Shown here piece by piece: positions 39,740 through 49,150 of a stretch of 64,000 nt of DNA (positions are counted from its first letter, which is position 1; every line of letters begins with the position of its first letter). The stretch is from Endozoicomonas sp. SCSIO W0465 (lineage in GTDB: Bacteria; Pseudomonadota; Gammaproteobacteria; Pseudomonadales; Endozoicomonadaceae): contig NZ_CP092417.1 of NCBI RefSeq assembly GCF_023716865.1, positions 784,001-848,000 on the forward strand, in the 5' to 3' direction. The position numbers and the translations under genes were made by a program. Under the pieces are notes generated by a model. It did no database searches, had not been told where the DNA came from, and saw only the letters and a program-made list of their open reading frames with translations.

Positions 39740-42700
39740 TTAAGTGGTGCTCAGGATTTTTAACTTTTTCAGGGCCCGCTGCTCTGTTGTCCTCCAGGGC
39801 TCTGTTTTTTCTTTTAATACTCTTGCAGGGTCTAAACAGGATGCTAGCTGAAAAAGTGACTGCCATTCACTGTCAGCCTTTTGCTGCATTCTCATGATGT
39901 GAGCTTTCTGCGATAACAATTGCGCCTGTTTTTCACTGGAGGAACTGGTGGAACTTGAGGAAGAAAGTTGCATAGCCTCCTCAACATAATCGAAAGCCTG
40001 ATCCAGGAATATACGCTCTTGCGAACCGTTTTCGACAACACGTTGGCAAAAAATTCTGAAACGATGGATTGACTGGACAAGTGCTTTATCTACACCGTTG
40101 GTGATATCACCAATATAAGTATCAAATTCATTGGTTCCGGAATGCAGAATGCTTAATGCCAGCCGGTAACGGTCTTTTTGTGCATTGACCAACGCATTAT
40201 CAGACAGGCATTGCTGGAGCAAACGTTTGGCGTTATCGACCTTACCCATCCTCTGCCAGAGACGGGACAGCGCGATATTCGTCTCATGATTTTTGCAGGC
40301 TATATCTGCTTCCTGGTCGCCGGCCCTTGCCGATTCCTGCCTGCACGTGGCGATCAGCAGATGTTCGGCTTGATCAAGCTTGCCCATCATCTCCCAGAGA
40401 CGGGCCAGCCCCAGATTGGTCTCATGGAGCTTGCAGGCCCTGCCTGCTTCCAGGTCGCCCGGCTTCGCCGATTCTTGCCTGAACATGGCGATCAGCAGGT
40501 ATTCGGCTTTTTCGAGTTTACCCATGTTTTGCCAGAGCAGGGCCAGCCCCAGATTTGTTAAATGGTGTTGGCAGGCCCTGCCTGCTTCCAGGTCGTCCGC
40601 CTGCACCGATTCCTGCCTGAACATGGCGATCAGCAAGCGTTCGGCTTCATCGATCTTACCCATGATTTGCCAGAGACGGGACAGCGCGAGATTCGTGTCA
40701 TTGTTTTTGCAGGGCTTGCCTGCTTCCAGATCACCCTTCTTCGCCGATTCCTGCCTGAAGGTGGCGATCAGCAGGTATTCGGCTTTTTCGAGTTTACCCA
40801 TGTTTTGCCAGAGCAGGGCCAGCCCCAGATTCGTTGCATGGTGTTGGCATGCCCTGCCTGCTTCCAGGTCGTCCGCCTGCACCGATTCCTGACTGAACAT
40901 GGCGATCAGCAAGCGTTCGGCTTCATCGAACTTACCCATGATTTGCCAGAGACGGGACAGCGAGAGATTCGTGTCATTGTTTTTGCAGGGCTTGCCTGCT
41001 TCCAGATCACCCTTCTTCGCCGATTCCTGCCTGAAAGTGGCGATCAGCAGGTGTTCGGCTTTATCGAGCTTACCCATTATCTCCCAGTGACGGGCCAGCG
41101 CGAGATTCGTATCATTGTGCTTGCAGGCCCTGTCTGCTTCCAGGTCCTCCGCCGTCACGGATTCTTGCCTAAAGGTGTCGATCAGCAGGCGTTCGGCTTT
41201 ATCGTGCTTAGCCATCATCTGCCAGAGACGGGCCAGGGTGAGATTCGTATCATGATGCTTGCAGGCCCTGCCTGCTTCCAGGTCGTCCACTTGCTCCGAT
41301 TCCTGCCTGAACATGGCAATCAGCAGGCGTTCAGATTGATCGAGCTTACCCATCATCTGCCAGAAACGGGCCAATGTGAGATTCGTCTCATGGTGCTTGC
41401 AGGCCATGCCTGCTTCCAGGTCATCCGCCCTTGCCGATTCCTGCCTGAAGGTGGCAATCAGCAGACGCTCGGCCTTATCAAGCTGACCCATCATCTCCCA
41501 TTGACGAGCCAGCCCCAGATTGGTCTCATGGTGCTTGCAAGCCTTACCCTTTTCCAGGTCGCCCGCCTCCGCCGATTCCTGCCTGAACATGGCAGTCAGG
41601 AGACGTCCGGCTTGGTCAAGTTTCCCCATGAGCTGCCAGAGACGGGCCAGCCCCAGATTCGTGTCATGATGCTTACAGGCCTTGCCTGCTTCCAGGTCAC
41701 CTGCCGTCACCGATTCCTGCCTGAACGTGGCAATCAGCAGACGTTCGGCTTTATCGTGCTTGCCCATCATCTGCCAGTGACGAGCCAGCCCCAGATTCGT
41801 ATCATGGTGCTTGCAGACCCTGCCTGCTTCCGGGTCACCTGCCTGCGGCGACTCTTGCCGGAACGTGGCGATCAGCAGGCGTTCAGCATGATAGAGCTTG
41901 CCCATGATCTGCCAGTGACGGGCCAGCGTGAGATTTGTCTCATGGTATTTGCAGGCCCTGCCAGCTTCCAGGTCGCCCGCATTTGCTGATTCCTGCCGGA
42001 ATGTGGCAATCAACAGACGTTCGGCCTTATCGTACTTACCCATCATCTGCCAGTGACGAGCCAGTGTGAGATTCGTCTCATGGTATTTGCAGGCCCTGCC
42101 AGCTTGCGGGTCGCCCGCATTTGTTGCTGATTCTTGCCTGAAAGTGGCAATCAGCAGACGTTCGGCTTTATCGTGCTTACCCATTATCTGCCAGTGACGA
42201 GCCAGAGCGAGATTTGTCGCATGCTGCCTGCAGGGCATGTCTGATTCCAGGTCACCCGGCTTTGCCGATTCCTGCCTGAACGTAGCAATCAGCAGACGTT
42301 CGGCTTGATCGTGCTTGCCCATCATTTGCCAGTGACGGGCCAGCCCCAGATTTGTCTGATGATTCTTGCAGGCCCTGCCTTCTTCCAGATCACCCGACTT
42401 CGCTGATTCCTGCCGGAACATGGCGATCAGCAGACGTTCGGCCTGATCGTGCTTACCAATTATCTGCCAGTGACGAGCCAGCGTGAGATTCGTATCATGG
42501 TTTTTACAGGCCCTGCCTTCCTCCAGATCACGCGCCTTGACAGATTTCTGCCTGAAGGTGGCGATCAGCAGGCGTTCGGCCTGATCGAGCTTACCCATCA
42601 CCTGCCAGAGACGAGCCAGGGCGAGATTGGTATCATGGTGCTTGCAGGCCCTGCCTTTTTCCCAATCACCCGCTTCCCTCTCAACAATCCGCTTCAGTAG

Positions 42701-43222
42701 CGCTTCTGCCTCTTGATAACGTTTTAGTTCTTCCAGAATCCTGGACTTTGTCAGCAAGGCACCGGTCTGGGCAGAAGCCGGTAATTGATTTAATAAATTC
42801 AGTGCCTCTTTAGCCTTTCCGGGCTGGGGATAAAGTGCCCGGGCAAGACCAATGACTTTGCATTCATTCTGTTTTTGGGTCGTCGGTTTGATACTCTGAA
42901 ACACGTTAACCGCCCGGTACCACTGCTTTTTTCTGAGCAATTCGAACCCTTGAGAAAGAAGCTCTTCTGTATTTACTGTCCTTTTTACCGCTCTCGTTAA
43001 GGCCAATGGATAAGAATCCCGGTCAGGATTTTGTCTTAAACCACGGGTGCTTGCAGAGGTTACCGGCCTCACTGTTGCTCCCTGACAGCCTGGCACTCCA
43101 GCAGCCCTGCCAGCGCTTTCCCTTCCTGCCCTTCTCACTGATCCTCTTCCGATAACGGGAGGTGATCTACCGATTGGCCCGGATGAGTTTTTACCGATGA
43201 TAGAGTGATCAGCCGTGTTCAT
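39740..43222 (-). CDS. 46-residue TPR-like repeat protein, 18 repeats
   Basis: About 1,160 residues from the ATG at 43222 (MNTADHSIIG), or 1,173 from 43261. The MNT start is favoured because the paralogue at 33818 has a one-base shift just upstream of it, which would be neutral only if that stretch is untranslated. It has the same architecture as the 36511-39534 gene, with seventeen full repeats plus a cap. Repeats 13-14 and 15-16 are a recent two-unit duplication (DEAERLLIAMF then LEKAEYLLIA). Repeat 4 carries one extra residue. The C-terminal cap has a Ser run (SSSSSTSSSSE). No export signal is seen. Confidence 0.8.
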   Translation of the reverse strand: MNTADHSIIGKNSSGPIGRSPPVIGRGSVRRAGRESAGRAAGVPGCQGATVRPVTSASTRGLRQNPDRDSYPLALTRAVKRTVNTEELLSQGFELLRKKQWYRAVNVFQSIKPTTQKQNECKVIGLARALYPQPGKAKEALNLLNQLPASAQTGALLTKSRILEELKRYQEAEALLKRIVEREAGDWEKGRACKHHDTNLALARLWQVMGKLDQAERLLIATFRQKSVKARDLEEGRACKNHDTNLTLARHWQIIGKHDQAERLLIAMFRQESAKSGDLEEGRACKNHQTNLGLARHWQMMGKHDQAERLLIATFRQESAKPGDLESDMPCRQHATNLALARHWQIMGKHDKAERLLIATFRQESATNAGDPQAGRACKYHETNLTLARHWQMMGKYDKAERLLIATFRQESANAGDLEAGRACKYHETNLTLARHWQIMGKLYHAERLLIATFRQESPQAGDPEAGRVCKHHDTNLGLARHWQMMGKHDKAERLLIATFRQESVTAGDLEAGKACKHHDTNLGLARLWQLMGKLDQAGRLLTAMFRQESAEAGDLEKGKACKHHETNLGLARQWEMMGQLDKAERLLIATFRQESARADDLEAGMACKHHETNLTLARFWQMMGKLDQSERLLIAMFRQESEQVDDLEAGRACKHHDTNLTLARLWQMMAKHDKAERLLIDTFRQESVTAEDLEADRACKHNDTNLALARHWEIMGKLDKAEHLLIATFRQESAKKGDLEAGKPCKNNDTNLSLSRLWQIMGKFDEAERLLIAMFSQESVQADDLEAGRACQHHATNLGLALLWQNMGKLEKAEYLLIATFRQESAKKGDLEAGKPCKNNDTNLALSRLWQIMGKIDEAERLLIAMFRQESVQADDLEAGRACQHHLTNLGLALLWQNMGKLEKAEYLLIAMFRQESAKPGDLEAGRACKLHETNLGLARLWEMMGKLDQAEHLLIATCRQESARAGDQEADIACKNHETNIALSRLWQRMGKVDNAKRLLQQCLSDNALVNAQKDRYRLALSILHSGTNEFDTYIGDITNGVDKALVQSIHRFRIFCQRVVENGSQERIFLDQAFDYVEEAMQLSSSSSTSSSSEKQAQLLSQKAHIMRMQQKADSEWQSLFQLASCLDPARVLKEKTEPWRTTEQRALKKLKILSTT

Positions 43223-43489
43223 GCATGAAAAGACAACCCTTAGCGAGTTTGGTTCCGTCATTAGTCAGACAATGGAGCTGACGTCACACTTTGTTCTTCG
43301 GGGACTCATGATGGATTAACAGTGATGGCCTGTTCTGTGTGGTCACTGCGGATCACTATCAGGGCATCTTTTTGCAAGCCTTCAATACGGCAGAGCACTA
43401 GTGCAGCCAAGCGTTGTTATACATACACAAGCACCTCGTTCCCACGGTCCCGAGGTTGTCGCAAAACCCTCCGAACACTCCGGACATCT

Positions 43490-43512
43490 CGTTCCCACGC
43501 TCCGCGTGGGAA
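43490..43512. repeat. REP-like palindrome next to a group II intron
   Basis: TTCCCACGC and GCGTGGGAA flank a 3-base loop. A related half element (CTCGTTCCCACGGTCC) occurs at about 43434, and the same sequence with CTCGTAGGCATC appended lies at the 3' ends of the second and third RING-ankyrin copies (about 47360 and 50740). The intron begins 7 bases after this hairpin. The rest of 43262-43489 has no gene. Confidence 0.7.
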
Positions 43513-43518
43513 TGCATA

Positions 43519-45220
43519 GTGCGCTGGGATAAGCGGCGTATATCTTGCGGGTGAAAGTCCCGTTGCGGAAGGAGAACCAGCTCCACCGTATAGCGAGTCT
43601 TGCGTTGCTGAAGGTAACGACAGTGATGAAGCGTAGACAGTGAAATATCCGAGCCGAAACCAAATGGTGAACGTGACAGCTCCGAAATACCACTTGTTGT
43701 GGGTGCCGATGCTCTTATGCAGGCAGCAGGCCCAAGAGTGCTGTGTAAGGTCAATCTGGGAATCCGAGCAGCACTACCCACCGGAGTCGCAGGCGTCGGC
43801 GAGTTTATAGAGATATACGACTGAACCCAGGAGATCCATAGGGCTCTCAAAGGATTGAGTATGTTAAGTACAAGTGCAAAACACGAGGCTTTACAGATGG
43901 CTCTATGGAAGTCGGAGTCAGTCATAGTAGTGATGAAGCGGGTAACGACCGTGGAGCGAAGGGCTGGCAGATAGATCAAGCGTGAGAGAGAAACAATGAC
44001 CGTACTCAGCAACGACGGACAATCATGGTTAACGAAACTTGAGCGCATAGGTGAGAAATCGGCATACGACAGACAAATGGTGTTCAATAACCTTGGTCAC
44101 CTGCTAAATGTTGACATGCTGAAGGAGCAATTCCATCGGTTGAACGGGAATAAAGCCGTAGGTATTGACCGTGAGACAAAGGAGACTTACGGCGTAAAAC
44201 TGGATGAAAATCTGAAACACCTTCTCCAGCGCATTCGCCGTGGGACTTACAGGTCAAAACCCGCGAGGGTCACTGAAATCCCGAAAGAGGATGGGAGCAA
44301 ACGGCCACTGGTCATATCCTGCTTTGAAGACAAACTGGTGCAACTTGCAGCCAGTCAAATCCCTGGCAAGATATACGAACCGCTGTTTCTACCGTGCTCA
44401 TACGGATTCAGGCCCGGCTTGAGTTGTCACGATGCTTTGAGGACTTTGCTGCAGTCCAGTTCCCGAATTCGGGATGGTGCTGTCTACGTGATAGATGAAT
44501 GGTTTGCCGAGGTAAGCCGTTCTCACATCAAAGGGCGGGCGGAAATGGTGAGGTACGCTGACGATATGGTATTCCTTTTTGGGGATGCCAGTGAAGCAGA
44601 GCGCTTTTATAAAGTGTTGCCAAAACGGTTAGAGAAGTTTGGTCTGGAGTTGCATAGAGAGAAATCGCAGATAATTCCTGCAGGATGGATTGCAGCTCAG
44701 AGGGCCAATCAATCAGGTAAGCGTCTTTCGACGTTTAACTTCCTGGGGTTCACCTGTTACTGGGGTAAGATGCGAAAAGGTGGTTGGCGACTGAAGTTCA
44801 CCAGCCGTAAAGATCGTTTTGCATCGAAGCTCAAAGGGTTAAGGGAGTTCCTCTGGAAGCGCCTGAGTTCTGACCGTGTGCAAACGCTGAAGAGAGCGAT
44901 TCGGGGGATCAAGGGATGGATCAACTATCATGGGATCACAGACAATCAAGGACGGGTCAGGCAGTTCATTCTGCAAGGCAAACGAACGATCCACAGATGG
45001 CTTAATCGTCAGGGAGGAAAAGGATACTTGAGCTGGGGAAAGCTGGTGAAAATTCTTAAAGTGTTGGCGTATCCAGAGAGCTGGAAAACGGTGTCAATGT
45101 TCCGGTCTCACCGAACATGTGTGGGGACACGGGTCTATCGGGAGCCGGATGCGGTAATTCCGCAAGTCCGGTTCTGAGGAGGGGCTTGCCCGGGTGACCG
45201 GGCAGGTCTACTCACCCCAT
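43519..45220 (+). mobile_element. Group II intron with internally deleted maturase
   Basis: About 1.7 kb. The 5' end is read at GTGCGCTGGGATAAGC (43519), followed by GGTGAAAGTCCC typical of domain I. Domain V is seen after the ORF (GAGCCGGATGCGGTAATTCC, about 45140), then a GCCCGGGTGACCGGGC hairpin, and the 3' end lies near CTCACCCCAT (45220). It sits 10 bp past the stop of the first RING-ankyrin gene, in the opposite orientation, and just after a palindrome, as is usual for introns that use hairpins as landing sites. The ends are inferred from consensus. Confidence 0.83.
43996..45177 (+). pseudogene. ltrA: Group II intron reverse transcriptase with lost catalytic core
   Basis: A 393-residue open frame. 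The start (NGNKAVGIDRETKETYG, IPKEDGSKRPL, PCSYGFRPGLSCHDAL) and the end (VRYADDMVFLF, thumb, GWINYHG) are typical of LtrA. Between DGAVYVI and DEWFAEV about 80-90 residues expected in the family are missing, including the motif A aspartate segment and the PQGG motif. The deletion is in frame, so the remnant looks intact as an ORF but cannot be an active polymerase. The intron could still be mobilised by another maturase. Confidence 0.85.
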
Positions 45221-45229
45221 CCCTCTAAT

Positions 45230-47296
45230 CTACCTTTCCCTCCTGCCGCTCCGGGTATCGCGGGGGTTAATGCTGGCGGTCATTTCTTCTCTTCTGTCAC
45301 GCATCCACTCCGTTAGCATTTGAGCAATATCGTAATGATGATTTTCTCTTGCAACCTGAATTGCAGATCTTTTTATCAGGTGGCCGAGAATTCGGCATTT
45401 TTTCTTAGGATCAGCCCCGGCAGCCAGCAGGTCAGCAGCCAGCGCCCGGTGGCCGTTCTGGGCGGCGATGTACAGGGGGGTGGCGCCATCCTTGCACGGT
45501 GCATTAACCCTGGCCCCGGCAGCCAGCAGGTCAGCAGCCAGCGCCCGGTGGCCGTTCTGGGCGGCGATGAACAGGGGAGTGGCACCCGTCTTGCGCGGTG
45601 CATTAACCCCGGCCCCGGCAGCCAGCAGGTCAGCAGCCAGCTCACGGTGGCCGGTCTGGGCGGCGATGAACAGGGGAGTGGTACCCGTCTTGCTCGGTGC
45701 ATTAACCCAGGCCCCGGCAGCCAGCAGGTCAGCGGCCAGCTCCCGGTGGCCGGTCTGGGCGGCGATGAACAGGGGGGTGACGCCATCCTTGCGCAGTGCA
45801 TTAACCCAGGCCCCGGCAGCCAACAGGTCAGCAGCCAGCGCCCGGTGGCCGTTCTGGGCGGCGATGAACAGCGGAGTGGCACCCGTCTTGCGCGGTGCAT
45901 TAACCCCGGCCCCGGCAGCCAGCAGGTCAGCAGCCAGCTCCCGGTGGCCGTTCTGGACGGCGATGAACAGGGGAGTGGTGCCATCCTTGCACGGTGCATT
46001 AACCCAGGCCCCGGCAGCCAGCAGGTCAGCAGCCAGCGCCCGGTGGCCGTTCTGGGCGGCGATGTACAGGGGAGTGGCGCCATCGTTGCGCGGTGCATTA
46101 ACCCCGGCCCCGGCAGCCAACAGGTCAGCAGCCAGCGCCCGGTGGCCGTTCTGGGCCGCGATGAACAGGGGGGGGGCGCCATCCTTGCGCGGTGCATCAA
46201 CCCCGCCCCCGGCAGCCAGCAGGTCAGCAGCCAGCTCCCGGTGGCCGTTCTGGGCGGCGATGTACAGGGGAGTGGCGCCATCCTTGTGCGGTGCATTAAC
46301 CGCGGCCCCGGCAGCCAGCAGGTCAGCAGCCAGCGCCCGGTGGCCGTTCTGGGCGGCGATGAACAGGGGAGTGGCGCCATCCTTGTGCGGTGCATTAACC
46401 CCGGCCCCGGCAGCCAGCAGGTCAGCAGCCAGCGCCCGGTGGCCGTTCTGGGCCGCGATGAACAAGGGGGTGGCACCCGTCTTGCGCGGTACATTAACCC
46501 CGGCCCCGGCAGCCAGCAGGTCAGCAGCCAGTTCCCGGTGGCCGTTCTGGGCGGCGATGTACAGGGGGGTAGCGCCATCCTTGTGCGGTGCATTAACCCC
46601 GGCCCCGGCAGCCAGCAGGTCCGCAGCCAGCACCCGATGGCCTTTCTGGGCGGCAACGAACAGGGGGGTGGCGCCATCCTTGCGCGGTGCATTAACCCCG
46701 GCCCCGGCAGCCAGCAGGTCAGCAGCCAGCTCCCGGTGGCCGTTCTGGGCGGCGATGTACAGGGGAGTGGCACCCGTCTTGCACGGTGCATTAACCCCGG
46801 CCCCGGCAGCCAGCAGGTCCGCAGCCAGCGCCCGGTGGCCGTTCTGGGCGGCGATGCACAACAAAGAAACTTTTTCGCCACTAATGGCACTCAGAAAACG
46901 CTGGTTAGCCATTTCAGGAGACGATACCAACAACTGAGCGATTAAATCGCGCTGCCCCTGCCGAACAGACCTGAGTACTGGCAACTCAACGAACGGATTA
47001 GTCTCTTTGTCATCATCGAATAAAGATGAACTTTCACGAACCAGTGGTACTGCGATGCTGCGACACACGGCACAGGTTCGCTCGTTAACACCCTTGACTC
47101 TAAGCCATTTGGTAATGCAATCCTCGTGATAACGATGATTGCAGGGCGTAACAAGCACCTCGCGCTGTTGGAAACACCCCTCCAAACAAATCGGGCAATC
47201 ATCCGCAAGACCAATAACTTCAGAAGGATCAGAAGGACAAGACAAAAAAGCGGAATTAATCACTACTGGAAACCGTAATAAATTAACCGGGAACAA
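45230..47296 (-). CDS. RING-H2 / ankyrin repeat protein, copy 1
   Basis: 688 residues. An N-terminal RING-H2 finger has all eight ligands: Cys34, Cys37, Cys52, His54, His57, Cys60, Cys75, Cys78. A linker (about 80-140, LFDDDKETNPFVE and SVRQGQRDLIAQLL) follows. Then come fifteen 33-residue ankyrin repeats of consensus GATPLYIAAQNGHRELAADLLAAGAGVNAP and a capping helix (SAIQVARENHHYDIAQMLTEW). The 99-bp DNA units are nearly identical. RING-H2 domains are typical of eukaryotic E3 ubiquitin ligases and rare in bacteria; ankyrins would bind the target. Secretion is not visible from sequence. The C-terminus differs from copies 2 and 3. Confidence 0.85.
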   Translation of the reverse strand: MFPVNLLRFPVVINSAFLSCPSDPSEVIGLADDCPICLEGCFQQREVLVTPCNHRYHEDCITKWLRVKGVNERTCAVCRSIAVPLVRESSSLFDDDKETNPFVELPVLRSVRQGQRDLIAQLLVSSPEMANQRFLSAISGEKVSLLCIAAQNGHRALAADLLAAGAGVNAPCKTGATPLYIAAQNGHRELAADLLAAGAGVNAPRKDGATPLFVAAQKGHRVLAADLLAAGAGVNAPHKDGATPLYIAAQNGHRELAADLLAAGAGVNVPRKTGATPLFIAAQNGHRALAADLLAAGAGVNAPHKDGATPLFIAAQNGHRALAADLLAAGAAVNAPHKDGATPLYIAAQNGHRELAADLLAAGGGVDAPRKDGAPPLFIAAQNGHRALAADLLAAGAGVNAPRNDGATPLYIAAQNGHRALAADLLAAGAWVNAPCKDGTTPLFIAVQNGHRELAADLLAAGAGVNAPRKTGATPLFIAAQNGHRALAADLLAAGAWVNALRKDGVTPLFIAAQTGHRELAADLLAAGAWVNAPSKTGTTPLFIAAQTGHRELAADLLAAGAGVNAPRKTGATPLFIAAQNGHRALAADLLAAGARVNAPCKDGATPLYIAAQNGHRALAADLLAAGADPKKKCRILGHLIKRSAIQVARENHHYDIAQMLTEWMRDRREEMTASINPRDTRSGRRER

Positions 47297-47327
47297 TTAA
47301 GACAAAAAAAAACAACAATATTTCAGA

Positions 47328-49142
47328 TTACTGACTAAAAAGGCGCCTCGTTCTTTCGTACCTCGTTCCCACGGTCCTCGTAGGCATCCACTCTGTTAGC
47401 ATTTGAGCAATATCGTAATGATGATTTTCTCTTGCAACCTGAATTGCAGATTTTTTTATCAGGTGGCCGAGAATTCGCCGTTTTTTCTTAGGATCAGCCC
47501 CGGCAGCCAGCAGGTCAGCAGCCAGCTCCCGGTGGCCGTTCTTGGCGGCGATGTACAGGGGAGTGGCGCCATCCTTGCGCGGTGCATTAACCCCGGCTCC
47601 GGCAGCCAGCAGGTCCGCAGCCAGCTCCCGGTGGCCCTTCTGGGTGGCGATGTACAGGGGGGTGGAGCCATCCTTGTGCGGTGCATTAACCCCGGCCCCG
47701 GCAGCCAGCAGGTCAGCAGCCAGCGCCCGGTGGCCGTTCTGGGCGGCGATGTACAGGGGAGTGGCACCTGTCTTGCATGGTGCATTAACCCCGGCCCCGG
47801 CAGCCAGCAGGTCAGCAGCCAGCGCCCGGTGGCCTTTCTGGGCGGCGATGACAGAGGGTGGCACCTGTCTTGCATGGTGCATTAACCCCGGCCCGGCAGC
47901 CAGCAGGTCAGCAGCCAGCGCCCGGTGGCCTTCTGGGGCGATGAACAGGGGGTGGCACCTTGTGCGTGCATTAACCCCGGCCCGGCAGCCAACAAATCAG
48001 CAGCCAGCGCCCGGTGGCCGTTCTGGGTGGCGATGTACAGGGGGGTGGACCATCTTGCGCGGTGCATTAACCCCGGCCCCGGCAGCCAAAAAGCAGCCAG
48101 CGCCCGGTGGCCGTTCTGGGCCGCGATGTACAGGGGGGTGGCACTCTTGCGCGTGCATTAACCCCGGCCCGGCAGCCAGCAGTAGCAGCCAGCTCCCGGT
48201 GGCCGGTCTGGGCCGGATGACAGGGGGGTAGCGCCATCTTGCGGTGCATTAACCCCGGCCCGGCAGCCAGCAGGTCAGCAACCAGCGCCCGGTGGCCGTC
48301 TGGACGGCATGAACAGAGGGGTGGCACCCGTCTTGCGCGTGCATTAACCCGGCCCCGGCAGCCAGCAGGTCAGCAGCTCCCGGTGGCCGTTCTGGACGGC
48401 GATGAACAAGGGGGTGGCACCCGTCTTGCACGGTGCATTAACCCGGCCCCGGCAGCCAGCAGGTCAGCAGCAGCGCCCGGTGGCCGTTCTGGGCGGCGAT
48501 GTACAGGGGGGTGGTGCCATCCTTACACGGTGCATTAACCCCGGCCCCGGCAGCCAGCAGGTCCGCAGCCAGCGCCCGGTGGCCGTTCTGGGCGGCGATG
48601 TACAGGGGAGTGGTGCCAGTAGTCTTGCACGGTACATTAACCCCGGCCCTGGCAGCCAGCAGGTCAGCAGCCAGCTCCCGGTGGCCGTTCTGGGCCGCGA
48701 TGCACAACAAAGAAACTTTTTCGCCACTAATGGCACTCAGAAAACGCCGGTTAGCCATTTCAGGAGACGATACCAACAACTGAGCGATTAAATCGCGCTG
48801 CCCCTGCCGAACAGACCTGAGTACTGGCAACTCAACGAACGGATTAGTCTCTTTGTCATCATCGAATAAAGATGAACTTTCACGAACCAGTGGTACTGCG
48901 ATGCTGCGACACACGGCACAGGTTCGCTCGTTAACACCCTTGACTCTAAGCCATTTGGTAATGCAATCCTCGTGATAACGATGATTGCAGGGCGTAACAA
49001 GCACCTCGCGCTGTTGGAAACACCCCTCCAAACAAATCGGGCAATCATCCGCAAGACCAATAACTTCAGAAGGATCAGAAGGACAAGACAAAAAAGCGGA
49101 ATTAATCACTACTGGAAACCGTAATAAATTAACCGGGAACAA
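47328..49142 (-). pseudogene. RING-H2 / ankyrin repeat gene, copy 2, decayed
   Basis: The N-terminal 234 residues (49142 to 48438: the same RING-H2 and linker as copy 1, then about three repeats) and the C-terminal 184 residues (47882 to 47328: about four repeats, cap and the tail ending RRLFSQ) are readable. Between about 47,840 and 48,480 the 99-bp units carry many one- to three-base losses, so every frame is broken. Damage confined to one stretch of a near-perfect array could be real decay or a poorly resolved assembly region. An IS4/IS701-like element sits 8 bp upstream of its start codon. Confidence 0.82.
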
Positions 49143-49150
49143 TTAAGACA

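Noticed and set aside
40562..41989. A 475-codon plus-strand frame across the 46-residue repeat array, and similar ones at 37966-38736 and 35080-35601
   Set aside because: Antisense to the TPR-like repeats, explained by the same repeat-copy effect; no start signals and no independent conservation.
43322..43519. A 65-codon plus-strand frame just before the second intron
   Set aside because: It runs through REP-like palindromes and has no family features or ribosome binding site.
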